Shown piece by piece: positions 23,317 to 32,090 of a stretch of DNA of 64,000 nt (position 1 is the first letter of the stretch; the number at the start of each line of letters is the position of its first letter). A program made the translations under genes and the position numbers. The notes beneath the pieces are model-generated. The model saw only the letters and a program-made list of their open reading frames with translations. It had not been told where the DNA came from and made no database searches. The stretch spans positions 1 to 64,000 of the forward strand of contig NZ_DASUCC010000111.1 in the NCBI RefSeq assembly GCF_035762905.1. Reading direction: 5' to 3'. Origin of the DNA: DASYTH01 sp035762905. Its GTDB lineage: Bacteria; Actinomycetota; Actinomycetes; Mycobacteriales; Pseudonocardiaceae.

Positions 23317-24513
23317 GTGACCACTGTTGATGATCAGGCGGTTGGTACCGAGATGACCGCACCCGTCACCGATGACGAGATCTTTCGCGCACACGAGGGC
23401 GGCAAGCTCGCCGTCGGCGTGACCTCACCCATCTCCGATCCCCGCGCGCTGGCCATCGCCTACACGCCCGGCGTGGCCAAGGTCAGCCGCGCGATCGCCG
23501 AGGACGCGGCGCTCGCCGCCCGCTACACCTGGGCGCACCGCCTGGTGGCCGTGGTGAGCGACGGCACCGCGGTGCTCGGCCTCGGCGACATCGGCGCCAG
23601 CGCGTCGCTGCCCGTGATGGAGGGCAAGGCCGCGCTGTTCAAGACCTTCGGCGGCCTCGACTCGATCCCACTGGTGCTGGACACCACCGACGTGGACGAG
23701 ATCGTGGAGACGCTGGTGCGCCTGCGCCCGTCGTTCGGTGCGGTGAACCTGGAGGACGTGGCCGCGCCGCGGTGCTTCGAGCTCGAACGGCGGTTGATCG
23801 AGGCGCTGGACTGCCCGGTGATGCACGACGACCAGCACGGCACCGCCGTCGTGCTGCTGGCCGCGCTGCGCGGCGCCAACCAGGTGCTGAACCGCGAGAT
23901 CGGCAGCCAGCGGGTGGTCATCGTCGGAGCCGGCGCCGCGGGCGTGGCCTGCGCGAAGATCCTGCTGGCCGCCGGCGTCGGGGACATCACCCTGCTCGAC
24001 TCGCGCGGCATCGTGCACACCGGCCGGGACGGCCTCAACCCGGTGAAGGCCGAACTGGCGGCGCTCACCAACACCGCGGGGTTGCGCGGCGGCATGGCCG
24101 AGGCGCTGGCCGGCGCGGACGTGTTCGTCGGCCTGTCCGGCGCGACCGTGTCCGAGGAGTTGATCGCCACGATGGCGCCGTCCTCGATCGTGTTCGCGCT
24201 GTCCAACCCCGATCCGGAGATTCACCCCGAGGTGGCCGCCCGGCATGCCGCCATCGTGGCCACCGGCCGCAGCGACTTCCCCAACCAGATCAACAACGTG
24301 CTGGCCTTCCCGGGAATTTTCCGTGGCGCGCTTGACGTCGGTGCACGCCGGATCACCGAGCACATGAAGCTGGCCGCGGCCACGGCGATCGCCGCGGTGG
24401 CCAGCGACGACCTTGCTCCGGACAAGATCGTGCCGAGCGCGCTGGACCCACGGGTCGCCCCAGAAGTTGCTCAAGCTGTGGCTCGGGCCGCACGGGAAGA
24501 CGGGGTAGCCTGA
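23317..24513 (+). CDS. NAD(P)-dependent malic enzyme
   Basis: Oxidative decarboxylation of malate to pyruvate. The 398-residue short-form enzyme has YTPGVAKVSRAI, the catalytic region MEGKAALFKTFGG, metal ligands in NLEDVAAPRCFELE and MHDDQHGTAVV, and the Rossmann motif VIVGAGAAGVACAKIL. The late segment FPNQINNVLAFPGIFRGALD is diagnostic. The start is GTG 23317, supported by AGGAGGG 7 bases upstream. Cofactor preference (NAD or NADP) cannot be settled by eye. It probably feeds NADPH or pyruvate to lipid metabolism. Confidence 0.92.
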   Translation: MTTVDDQAVGTEMTAPVTDDEIFRAHEGGKLAVGVTSPISDPRALAIAYTPGVAKVSRAIAEDAALAARYTWAHRLVAVVSDGTAVLGLGDIGASASLPVMEGKAALFKTFGGLDSIPLVLDTTDVDEIVETLVRLRPSFGAVNLEDVAAPRCFELERRLIEALDCPVMHDDQHGTAVVLLAALRGANQVLNREIGSQRVVIVGAGAAGVACAKILLAAGVGDITLLDSRGIVHTGRDGLNPVKAELAALTNTAGLRGGMAEALAGADVFVGLSGATVSEELIATMAPSSIVFALSNPDPEIHPEVAARHAAIVATGRSDFPNQINNVLAFPGIFRGALDVGARRITEHMKLAAATAIAAVASDDLAPDKIVPSALDPRVAPEVAQAVARAAREDGVA

Positions 24514-24561
24514 ACACCCGGTAAGAACAACATCGCGGCCGGGGGGCGGAAGGAAGGCGCC

Positions 24562-27150
24562 GTGGCCGATCATGTCGTGCGCGCCGAACTGCCCTCGCCC
24601 GAGGCGCGGTCCGGCGATCTTGGCATGGCCGTCGACCGGGCACTGACCGGCGATGACGGGTTCGCCCCGCCCGCTCCGCCCGCGGCCCTGCCGTGGGACG
24701 ACCCGGCGATCGAGCGTGCGCTGCTGTTGGACGCGCAGCATATGGCCCGGATGGGCAGTTGGAGCTTCGACACCCGCACCGGCGAGGTCTACCTGTCGGA
24801 CGGGTTGCGCCGGCTGATGGGCCTGACCGACGGGTGCTCGGCCGCGGACGCGCTGAACCTGATCCACCCGGACGACCTGCCGGTCATCGACGAGTTCCGG
24901 GAGCGGCTGCGGGTGGCCGAGGCGGGCGAGACGATCGACCTGGAGATTCACGACAGCACCGGAAGCCTCACGTTCCTGGTGCGCGGGCGGCCCGAGCGCG
25001 ACGCCGACGGGACCGCGCTACGGGTGCACGGCACGGTTCAGGACGTCACCCGGTACCGGGTCGCCGAGCAGCAGGCCAGTCAGGACCGCCGGCTGTTCGG
25101 TGACGCGCAGCGGGTGGCTCGGCTGGGCACCTGGGAGTGGAACTCGACCACCGGCGAGTTCATCTGGTCGACGATGCTCTACGAGCTGTTCGGCGTTGAG
25201 CCGGGCACGCCGGTGAACTACGCCGACTACCTCGACCTGCTGCATCCGGACGACCGCGGTTGGGTGCACCAGCGGTTCCAGGAACTGGCCACCGACGGGC
25301 GCCCGGTGGAGGTCGAGTACCGGGTGGTCCGGCCGGACGGGGCGCGGCGGGTGTTCCGCTGCCGGGGTGAGCCGCTCGGGCCGGACGCCAACTCGCCGAT
25401 CATGATCGGGACCGCGCAGGACGTCACCGAGCAGCGCTCCACCGAGACCCGGATGATGCGCTCCAGCCAGCGGTTCACCGACCTGGTGTCGATCACCCCG
25501 GTGGGCATCGCGCTGCTGGACGACGCCGAGCGCCTGGTGGACGCGAACGAGGCGCTGTGCCAGCTGCTCGGCGTCGACCTGGAACGGCTGCGTGGGATGC
25601 CCGCGGCGCAGCTCGTGCACCCGAGCGACCGGGGTGGCCGGCTGCTGGCCGGGCGCAACGGCGGGCGGCACGGGTCCGGCCCGTTCCGGGTCGGGCAGCG
25701 GGTGCTGAGCACGGCCGGCGGCAAGCCGGTGTACTGCGAGCTGTCCGCGACCGTGTCGGTGGCCGATGACGGCCAGCGGTTCTGGCTGGTGGTGTTCTCC
25801 GACGTCACCGACCGGCGCCGGGCGGCCGAGCGGCTGCACTACCAGGCCACGCACGACGAGCTCACCGGGTTGCCCGGGCGGCCGGCGGTCAAGGAGCTGC
25901 TGGCCAAGCTGCTCGGCGGGCCGGAGGCGGAGAGCGTCGCGCTGCTGTTCTGCGACGTGGACAACTTCAAGCGGTTCAACGACTCCCTCGGTCACGACGT
26001 TGGCGACGAGCTGATCGCCGCGCTGGCCAGGCGACTGGAACGCGGGCTGCCGCCCGGGTGCACCGCGGCCCGGATGTCCGGCGACGAGTACGTGGTGATC
26101 TGCTCGGACGTCAACGAGGTCGGCGGCGTGGAGGCGTTGGCCACCAAGGTTTCGGCGCTGCTGCGCACCGCGGTTCCGGTGCGCGGTCAGCTGTTACGGG
26201 TCTCGGCGGCGATCGGCGCGGCGGTGCCGGCCGGCCCGGAGACCAGTGCCGCGGACCTGCTGCGGTTCGCCGACGCCGCGATGTTCGACGCGAAGCGGCG
26301 CGGCACCGGGCGGGTGTCGGTGGCCAACGCGGAGATGATCGCCTCGGCCACCAGCCAGATGCTGCTCGAGGGCCAACTGCGGGACGCGATCGGCAGCGAC
26401 GGCCTGGTGTTGCACTATCAGCCGGTGGTCGGGCCGGACGGCACCGTGTTGTCCGCGGAGGCGTTGGTGCGCTGGCCGCATCCGCAGCGCGGGCTGCTCG
26501 CCCCCGGTGAGTTCCTGCCGGTGGCCGAGCAGGGTGACCTGCTGCGCGACCTGGATCGCTGGGTGCTCAAGACCGCGCTGCGCGAGGCCGCCAAGTGGCC
26601 GCTGATGGCCGGCGCGGTGCTCGGCGGCGCGGTCAGCGTCGCGGTGAACATGTCCGGGCTGGTGCCCGGTGACCCCGAGTTCGTCGAGGCGGTCGCCGCG
26701 GCCGTGATCGAGTCCGGGATCGAGTGGGACCGGGTGGTGCTCGAACTGGTCGAGACCAGCCTGATCGACCTGCCGCAGCGCAGCCGGGCGGCGATGGTGG
26801 AGTTGGCCGACCGCGGAATCCGGTTCGCCGTCGACGACTTCGGCACCGGCTACTCGTCGCTGGCCCGGCTCAAGGAACTGCCGGCGCAGATCATCAAGGT
26901 GGACCGGCGGTTCGTCGCCGGGGTGGCCAGCGACGCCTCGGACTTCGCCGTGGCCCGGGCGGTCGTGGACATGGCAAGGGCGATGGGTCGCAGCTGCGTG
27001 GCCGAGGGCGTGGAGAACGCCACCCAGTTCCACGTGCTGCGCAGCGTCGGTGTCGAGGCGTACCAGGGATGGCTGCTGTCCCGCCCGGTTCCTGCGGTGG
27101 AGTTCCGCGAGCTGCTGCGGATGGGACCGCTGCACATTCCCCAGGACTGA
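24562..27150 (+). CDS. PAS-PAS-PAS-GGDEF-EAL cyclic-di-GMP signalling protein
   Basis: An 862-residue cytosolic protein. Three PAS domains lie at roughly 55-160, 175-290 and 300-420 (MGSWSFDTRTGEVYLSDG, LGTWEWNSTTGEFIWS, LLDDAERLVDANEALC). The GGDEF domain at about 425-590 has LFCDVDNFKRFNDSLGHDVGD, and its active-site loop reads SGDEY rather than GGDEF. The EAL domain at about 600-850 has AEALVRWPHP, ELVETS, DDFGTGYSS and IKVDRRF intact. It probably makes or degrades c-di-GMP according to a PAS ligand; the phosphodiesterase side looks complete. No membrane segment. It starts at GTG 24562 with GGAAGG upstream. Confidence 0.9.
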   Translation: MADHVVRAELPSPEARSGDLGMAVDRALTGDDGFAPPAPPAALPWDDPAIERALLLDAQHMARMGSWSFDTRTGEVYLSDGLRRLMGLTDGCSAADALNLIHPDDLPVIDEFRERLRVAEAGETIDLEIHDSTGSLTFLVRGRPERDADGTALRVHGTVQDVTRYRVAEQQASQDRRLFGDAQRVARLGTWEWNSTTGEFIWSTMLYELFGVEPGTPVNYADYLDLLHPDDRGWVHQRFQELATDGRPVEVEYRVVRPDGARRVFRCRGEPLGPDANSPIMIGTAQDVTEQRSTETRMMRSSQRFTDLVSITPVGIALLDDAERLVDANEALCQLLGVDLERLRGMPAAQLVHPSDRGGRLLAGRNGGRHGSGPFRVGQRVLSTAGGKPVYCELSATVSVADDGQRFWLVVFSDVTDRRRAAERLHYQATHDELTGLPGRPAVKELLAKLLGGPEAESVALLFCDVDNFKRFNDSLGHDVGDELIAALARRLERGLPPGCTAARMSGDEYVVICSDVNEVGGVEALATKVSALLRTAVPVRGQLLRVSAAIGAAVPAGPETSAADLLRFADAAMFDAKRRGTGRVSVANAEMIASATSQMLLEGQLRDAIGSDGLVLHYQPVVGPDGTVLSAEALVRWPHPQRGLLAPGEFLPVAEQGDLLRDLDRWVLKTALREAAKWPLMAGAVLGGAVSVAVNMSGLVPGDPEFVEAVAAAVIESGIEWDRVVLELVETSLIDLPQRSRAAMVELADRGIRFAVDDFGTGYSSLARLKELPAQIIKVDRRFVAGVASDASDFAVARAVVDMARAMGRSCVAEGVENATQFHVLRSVGVEAYQGWLLSRPVPAVEFRELLRMGPLHIPQD

Positions 27151-27251
27151 GCTGTCAAATATTGAGATGTGCTGCCGGTGTCAGTGCGGCACGTTAGGGT
27201 CGATTGATCACGCGGCCGGCGAGTGGCCGTCTCGACCTGCGGGAGCCTCGA

Positions 27252-28394
27252 GTGATCGAGTTCCAGGCCGTGACCAAGAGGTATCCGGACGGCACGGTCG
27301 CCGTCGACAACCTGGATCTGACGGTCGAAGACGGTGGGATCACCGTGTTCGTCGGGCCGTCCGGCTGCGGGAAGACCACGTCGCTGCGCATGATCAATCG
27401 GATGATCGACCCGACCGCGGGCCGGATTCTGCTGGACGGCAAGGATGTCCGCGAGTCGCAGCCGGCCCGGCTGCGCCGCGGCATCGGCTACGTCATCCAG
27501 CACGCCGGGCTTTTCCCGCACCGCACGGTGCTGGACAACGTGGCCACCGTGCCGGTGCTGACCGGCGCCGGCCGGCGCGCCGCCCGGTCCCGGGCCACGG
27601 AACTGCTCGACCTGGTGGGTTTGCCCGCAGGGCTGGCCAAGCGGTATCCGGCGCAGCTGTCCGGCGGTCAGCAGCAACGGGTCGGGGTGGCCCGGGCGCT
27701 GGCCGCCGATCCGCCGGTGCTGCTGATGGACGAGCCGTTCAGCGCGGTCGACCCGATCGTGCGGGACGACCTGCAGCAACAACTGCTGCGGTTACAGTCC
27801 GAGCTGGACAAGACGATCGTGTTCGTCACGCACGACATCGACGAGGCGATCAAGTTGGGCGACCGGGTCGCCGTGTTCCGGGTCGGCGGGGTGCTTGCGC
27901 AGTACGACAGCCCGGCCGCGCTGCTGGCCAAGCCGGCCGACGAGTTCGTGTCCTCCTTCATCGGTCGCGACCGCGGCTACCGGGCGCTGGGATTCCTTGC
28001 CGCCAAAGGGATCGATCTGGCCCCGGTGGCGCGGGTACCGGTCGGTACGCCGGTGTCCGAGGCGCGGGCGAAGCTGACCGACGGCTGGGCGGTGGTCGTG
28101 GACGAGAGCGGCCGGCCGCTCGGCTGGGTGTCCGAGGACGTACTGTCCGCTATGGACTCATCGGACGCGGTCGGGTCCGACGACCTGATCTCCGGCGGCA
28201 CGCTCTACCGGGTGGACGCGGAGGGCGGCGGCACCGCCGGCACGCTGCGCAACGCGCTCGACGCCGCGCTCAGTTCCCCGGCCCGGCTGGGGATCGCGGT
28301 GGACGCCGCCGGGGCCGTCGTCGGCGGGATCAGCGCGGACACCGTGCTCGGGGCCCTCGCCGCGGCCCGGGACAGCGGCGAGGTCCCGATATGA
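27252..28394 (+). CDS. Glycine betaine/choline ABC transporter ATPase (OpuCA/ProV-type)
   Basis: ATPase of an osmoprotectant importer. The 380 residues show Walker A GPSGCGKTTSLRMINRM, Q-loop YVIQHAGLFPH, signature LSGGQQQRVGVARAL, Walker B LLMDEPFSAVDP and the FVTHDIDEAIKLGDR switch. A C-terminal extension (about 260-380) resembles the CBS pair that senses ionic strength in OpuA. The start is GTG 27252 with GGGAG upstream. The permease gene overlaps by 4 bp. The 100-bp gap upstream would hold the operon promoter. Confidence 0.9.
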   Translation: MIEFQAVTKRYPDGTVAVDNLDLTVEDGGITVFVGPSGCGKTTSLRMINRMIDPTAGRILLDGKDVRESQPARLRRGIGYVIQHAGLFPHRTVLDNVATVPVLTGAGRRAARSRATELLDLVGLPAGLAKRYPAQLSGGQQQRVGVARALAADPPVLLMDEPFSAVDPIVRDDLQQQLLRLQSELDKTIVFVTHDIDEAIKLGDRVAVFRVGGVLAQYDSPAALLAKPADEFVSSFIGRDRGYRALGFLAAKGIDLAPVARVPVGTPVSEARAKLTDGWAVVVDESGRPLGWVSEDVLSAMDSSDAVGSDDLISGGTLYRVDAEGGGTAGTLRNALDAALSSPARLGIAVDAAGAVVGGISADTVLGALAAARDSGEVPI

Positions 28395-29050
28395 GGTGGA
28401 TCTGGGACCACATCGAAGAACTGCTCGCCACCTCCTGGGTGCACCTCGGCCTTGCGCTGATTCCGGTGCTGGTCGGACTGCTGATCTCGATCCCGCTCGG
28501 CTGGGTGGCGCACCACTGGCGCACCGCGCGGGCGATCCTGGTGCCGGTGTCCAGCCTGCTGTACACGATCCCGTCGCTGGCCCTGTTCGTGCTGATGCCG
28601 CTGGTGCTCGGCACCCGGATCCTCGATCCGATCAACGTGCAGGCGGCGCTGACCATCTACACCGTCGCGCTGCTGGTCCGCTCGGTCGCCGACTCGTTGG
28701 ACGCCACCCCGAAGGACGTCATCGCCGCGGCGACCGCGATCGGCTACGGCCCGACCCGGCGGTTCTTCGCGGTGGAGTTCCCGCTGTCGGTACCGGTGCT
28801 GGTCGCCGGGGTGCGGGTGGCGGCGGTGTCCAACATCAGCCTGGTCAGTGTCGGCGCGATCATCGGCGTCGGCGGGCTCGGGCTCTATCTGACCGCCGGG
28901 GCCCAGCTCACTCCGCCGAACTACGCGGAGATCATCGCGGGCATCGTGCTGATCGTGTTGCTGGCGCTGATCGTCGACGGGCTGCTGGTGCTCCTCGGCC
29001 GGTTGCTCACGCCGTGGACCAGGGCCCGGGCCGGGACGGTGCGCCGGTGA
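28391..29050 (+). CDS. Glycine betaine/choline ABC transporter permease (first of two)
   Basis: A 219-residue BPD-type permease with about five or six helices. The EAA-type loop reads DVIAAATAIGYGPTRRFFAVEFPLSVPVLVAGVRVA. The opening MRWIWDHIEELLATSWVHLGL and the length match OpuCB/OpuCD permeases. The ATGA overlap with the ATPase gene, and GTGA with the next permease, indicates one coupled operon. It forms a heterodimer with the next gene product. Confidence 0.9.
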   Translation: MRWIWDHIEELLATSWVHLGLALIPVLVGLLISIPLGWVAHHWRTARAILVPVSSLLYTIPSLALFVLMPLVLGTRILDPINVQAALTIYTVALLVRSVADSLDATPKDVIAAATAIGYGPTRRFFAVEFPLSVPVLVAGVRVAAVSNISLVSVGAIIGVGGLGLYLTAGAQLTPPNYAEIIAGIVLIVLLALIVDGLLVLLGRLLTPWTRARAGTVRR

Positions 29051-29802
29051 ACGTCTTCGAACTGGTGTGGGCCTGGCTGACCGACCCGGAGAACTGGCAG
29101 AAGAACTTCCGCGATCTCGGCATCCCGGCTCGGATCCTGGAGCATCTGACCTATACCGGACTGGCGATCGTGTTCGCGGTCATGATCGCCGTTCCGATCG
29201 GCATCTACGTCGGCCACACCGGGCGCGGCGGCTTCCTGGTCGTCGGCGTGGCGAACTGGTTCCGGGCGCTGCCGGAACTGGGCCTGGTGATCCTGCTCGT
29301 GCTGGCCATGGGTGTGGCCCTTGCCCTGCAGGCGTTGACCATCGTGCTGGTGGCGCTGGCCATCCCGCCGCTGCTGGCCGGCACGTACTCGGGGCTGCGC
29401 AACGTGGATCCGGAGGTGGTGGACGCCGCCCGCGGCATGGGCATGCGGGAGCGGGACATCGTCTGGCGGGTGGAGGTTCCGATCGCGCTGCCGCTGATGC
29501 TCGGCGGGCTGCGGACGGCCACGCTGCAGGTGATCGCCACGGCCAGCATCGCCGCGTACATGGGGCTGGGTGGCCTCGGCCGGTACGTGATCGACGGCCA
29601 GCGGTTCGGCACGCTGGAGGGCTACACGATGATGGCCGGCGGCGCCGTGTTGATCGCCGCGCTGGCCATCGTGGTGGAGCTGACCCTGGCCGGCGTGCAG
29701 CGGCTCGTGGTGTCGCCCGGGTTGCGCAACCGCAAGTTCAGCCGGCGCGAGACTCGCGTTCGGACAAAACCGGTCGAGAAGACGGAAGTTGCTATCTCGT
29801 GA
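29047..29802 (+). CDS. Glycine betaine/choline ABC transporter permease (second)
   Basis: A 251-residue permease. The EAA loop reads EVVDAARGMGMRERDIVWRVEVPIALPLMLGGLRTA. Six membrane helices are apparent, including LAIVFAVMIAVPIGIYVGH and LVILLVLAMGVALALQAL. It starts at GTG 29047, overlapping the preceding stop. A charged C-terminal tail (RNRKFSRRETRVRTKPVEKTE) is cytoplasmic. It partners the first permease in the importer. Confidence 0.9.
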   Translation: MNVFELVWAWLTDPENWQKNFRDLGIPARILEHLTYTGLAIVFAVMIAVPIGIYVGHTGRGGFLVVGVANWFRALPELGLVILLVLAMGVALALQALTIVLVALAIPPLLAGTYSGLRNVDPEVVDAARGMGMRERDIVWRVEVPIALPLMLGGLRTATLQVIATASIAAYMGLGGLGRYVIDGQRFGTLEGYTMMAGGAVLIAALAIVVELTLAGVQRLVVSPGLRNRKFSRRETRVRTKPVEKTEVAIS

Positions 29803-29812
29803 GGAGAAACCC

Positions 29813-30757
29813 TTGAACAAACGCCTATTCGCCGGTGTGGCGACCGCGGTCGTCGCGGCGCTCACCATGACGGCTTGCGGGGGTTCCTCCGACCCCACGG
29901 CCAACGAGCCGGCCCAGCAGCCCACCGGTTCCGGTGGCCCGGTGGCGAAGCCCGACAAGATCATCGTCGGCTCGGCGAACTTCCCGGAGAACGTGGTGCT
30001 CGCCGAGATCTACGCCGCTGCGCTGGCGAAGAAGGGCATCACGATCGAGAAGAAGCTCAACATCGGCAACCGGGAGACCTACTACCCGGGCCTGCAGGAC
30101 GGATCGATCGACCTGATGCCGGAGTACACCGGCGTGTTACTGCAGCACGTCAACAAGTCCGCCACCGAGACCGGTCCGGACGACGTGTATGCGGCGCTGC
30201 AGAAGGCGTTGCCGCCGAACCTGACCGTGCTGGAGAAGTCCTCGGCGGAGGACAAGGACGCGATCGTGGTCACCAAGGAGACCGCGGACAGGTGGAGCCT
30301 GAAGTCGATCGAGGATCTCAAGGCGCACGCCGGCGAGGTGATCTTCGGTGGGCCGCCGGAGATCGCGAACCGGCCGGATGGCCTGCCCGGCTTCAAGAAG
30401 AACTACGACCTGGAGTTCAAGGAGTTCCGGCCGCTGGACACCGGTGGACCGCTGACCGTCAACGCGTTGAAGACCAACGTGGTGCAGGCGGCCGACCTGT
30501 TCACCACCGATCCGGCGATCACCGTGAACAACTTCGTGGTGCTCGACGACCCCAAGAACAACTTCGCCGCGCAGAACGTGGTTCCGTTGATCAACTCGGC
30601 GAAGGCCAGTGACGAGGTCAAGCAGGTGCTCAACGCGATCTCGGCCAAGCTCACCACCGAGATCCTGATCGACCTCAACGCCAAGCTGTCCGCCCCGGAC
30701 AAGCCGGACGCCTCGAAGGTCGCCGCCGACTGGCTCGCCTCAGCCGGCATCAGCTGA
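29813..30757 (+). CDS. Glycine betaine/choline-binding lipoprotein (OpuCC/OsmX-type)
   Basis: Substrate-binding subunit of the importer. MNKRLFAGVATAVVAALTMTACGG is a lipoprotein signal with the Cys at about residue 22, followed by a low-complexity spacer. The binding protein body carries KIIVGSANFPENVVLAEIYAAAL, LMPEYTGVLLQH and AADLFTTDPAI. The start is TTG 29813, fixed by GAGGAG 7 bases before it and by the signal peptide; an ATG 24 bases upstream lies inside the permease gene. 314 residues. A perfect terminator hairpin follows 12 bp after the stop. Confidence 0.9.
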   Translation: MNKRLFAGVATAVVAALTMTACGGSSDPTANEPAQQPTGSGGPVAKPDKIIVGSANFPENVVLAEIYAAALAKKGITIEKKLNIGNRETYYPGLQDGSIDLMPEYTGVLLQHVNKSATETGPDDVYAALQKALPPNLTVLEKSSAEDKDAIVVTKETADRWSLKSIEDLKAHAGEVIFGGPPEIANRPDGLPGFKKNYDLEFKEFRPLDTGGPLTVNALKTNVVQAADLFTTDPAITVNNFVVLDDPKNNFAAQNVVPLINSAKASDEVKQVLNAISAKLTTEILIDLNAKLSAPDKPDASKVAADWLASAGIS

Positions 30758-30769
30758 CCCGATGTCCGC

Positions 30770-30802
30770 CTGCTGGCCGGCCGCCGCGCGGCCGGCCAGC
30801 AG
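30770..30802 (+). terminator. Perfect 15-bp hairpin terminator of the betaine importer operon
   Basis: CTGCTGGCCGGCCGC (30770-30784) and its exact complement (30788-30802) are separated by a 3-base loop, 12 bp after the binding-protein stop. No T run follows, as is usual in GC-rich actinomycetes. Confidence 0.75.
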
Positions 30803-30842
30803 CCGGATCCGGCGCGTCGCGGCAACCCGACTGCCCAAGTCA

Positions 30843-31199
30843 GCAACTCGGCTGCCGGACCCGGCAACTCACCGAACCGGACCCGGCAACTCGCCGAGGG
30901 CACGCGAAGCCTCGGCGAGTTCCGGATTCCAGCACCCGAGTTCCGGGTTGGAGCGGCGGAGTTCGGGGGTTCGGGCAGTTGAGTTGCGGGTTTAGGCGGC
31001 GGAGTTCGGGGGTTCGGGCAGTTGAGTTGCGGGTTTGGGCGGCGGAGTTCGGGGTTCGGGCAGTTGAGTTGCGGTTCTGGCAGCCGGATCCCGGTTCGAG
31101 CACCTGAGTTCCGGGTTCTGGCAGCTGAGTTGCGGGTTCGGGCAGCCGAGTTCTCGGTTCGCGCAGCTGTGTTCTGGGTTCGGGCAGTTGAGTTGCGGG
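30843..31199. repeat. Tandem array of ~21-bp GAGTT-type units, with a short head-to-head arm
   Basis: From 30917 to 31199 about thirteen degenerate 21-bp units (19-22 bp) follow each other. Each begins GAGTT and reads roughly GAGTTSCGGGTTCGGGCAGYT. From 30843 to 30895 the same motif appears inverted as ...CGGACCCGGCAACTC twice, 22 bp apart, so the array has two arms pointing outwards. Read on the minus strand, the 21-bp period would encode a seven-residue NSAARTR-like repeat, but no start or ribosome site supports a gene. Longest gene-free stretch between the importer operon and the IclR gene. Confidence 0.8.
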
Positions 31200-31241
31200 G
31201 GGCGGGTGTGGTGAACGTTGGGTTCGTCGGCGGCGCCGGGG

Positions 31242-32009
31242 TCAGCGGAGGCGGGTGGTGAGGTCGGTGGCGGCGCGGCGGGTTTCGGTGGCGAGGGTGG
31301 GCCAGGTTTCGGTGCATTCGGGGTCGCAGCGGTGCGGGAACGTGGTGCTGATGGCGGCGATCGGGCGGCCACCGTGGTCGAAGACCGGGGCGGCGACGGA
31401 GGCGAAGCCGGGGGTGATGTAGCCGTCCTCGACGGCCCAGCCGCGGCGGCGGTCGGCGGCCAGCAGGCGGCGCAGCGCCGGCAGGTTGGCGGGGCCGCGG
31501 CCGGTGCGGTCGACGAAGCTGTCCCGGGTCGGGAACAGGGCGCGGACCTGCGCGGCGGGCAGGTGCGCGAGCATGGCGCGGCCGGACGCCGGGAGTTGGG
31601 CGGGCAGCCGGACGCCGACGTCGGTCACGGTGAGGTAGGGGTTGGGTGGCTGCTCGCGGATCAGGTAGAGGGTCTCGCGGCCGTGCAGCACGCCGAGGTG
31701 CGCGGTCTGGCCGGTGTGCTCGATCAGCCGGCGCAGGACCGGTTTGGCCAGCCGTTCGAGCGGATCGTGGCGCAGGTAGGCGGAGCCGAGCTCGAACGCG
31801 GCCAGGCCGAGGGCGTAGCGGCGGTCGTCCGGCAGGTGGGTGACGAAGCCGGCGGCGGCCAGCTCGGACAGCAGGTGGTAGGTCGTCGACCGGGGCAGGG
31901 CCAACTCGCGAGCCACCGAGCTGGCGGTGACCGGACCGGCCTTGCCGGCCAGCAGCCGGAGCACCGCGAGACCGCGGCGCAGGGCCGGAACGTCGCTACT
32001 GGCACCCAC
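31242..32009 (-). CDS. IclR-family regulator of the hut operon
   Basis: A 255-residue IclR protein. The N-terminal winged helix reads LRRGLAVLRLLAGKAGPVTASSVARELALPRSTTYHLLSELAAAGFV. The C-terminal effector domain (about 80-250) has PASGRAMLAHLPAAQV, GWAVEDGYITPGFASVAAPVFDHGGRPIAAIS and the closing ATDLTTRL. It starts at GTG 32009 with CAGGAGG 5 bases upstream. It is divergent from hutH with an inverted repeat between. The effector is probably histidine, urocanate or a later intermediate, inferred from position only. Confidence 0.88.
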   Translation of the reverse strand: MGASSDVPALRRGLAVLRLLAGKAGPVTASSVARELALPRSTTYHLLSELAAAGFVTHLPDDRRYALGLAAFELGSAYLRHDPLERLAKPVLRRLIEHTGQTAHLGVLHGRETLYLIREQPPNPYLTVTDVGVRLPAQLPASGRAMLAHLPAAQVRALFPTRDSFVDRTGRGPANLPALRRLLAADRRRGWAVEDGYITPGFASVAAPVFDHGGRPIAAISTTFPHRCDPECTETWPTLATETRRAATDLTTRLR

Positions 32010-32020
32010 CGGAGCCTCCT

Positions 32021-32036
32021 GTCTGGGATACCAGAC
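32021..32036. promoter_or_regulatory. IclR operator candidate between iclR and hutH
   Basis: Perfect inverted repeat GTCTGG-GATA-CCAGAC, 12 bp upstream of the iclR start and 55 bp upstream of hutH. Size and symmetry suit an IclR dimer. It could control both directions. Confidence 0.6.
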
Positions 32037-32090
32037 GCTGTCACCCGTTCCCGGGTCGTGCAACTCCGGATGGCGGGGTGGGATGAGGGC

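Noticed and set aside
30917..31199. CRISPR array
   Set aside because: The 21-bp units are directly adjacent with no unique spacers, and no cas gene is present.
30403..31317. A minus-strand 304-residue Asn-Ser-Ala-Ala-Arg-Thr-rich protein
   Set aside because: It arises from the 21-bp repeat, whose period is a multiple of three. There is no ribosome site, and it reads into the binding-protein gene in the wrong strand.
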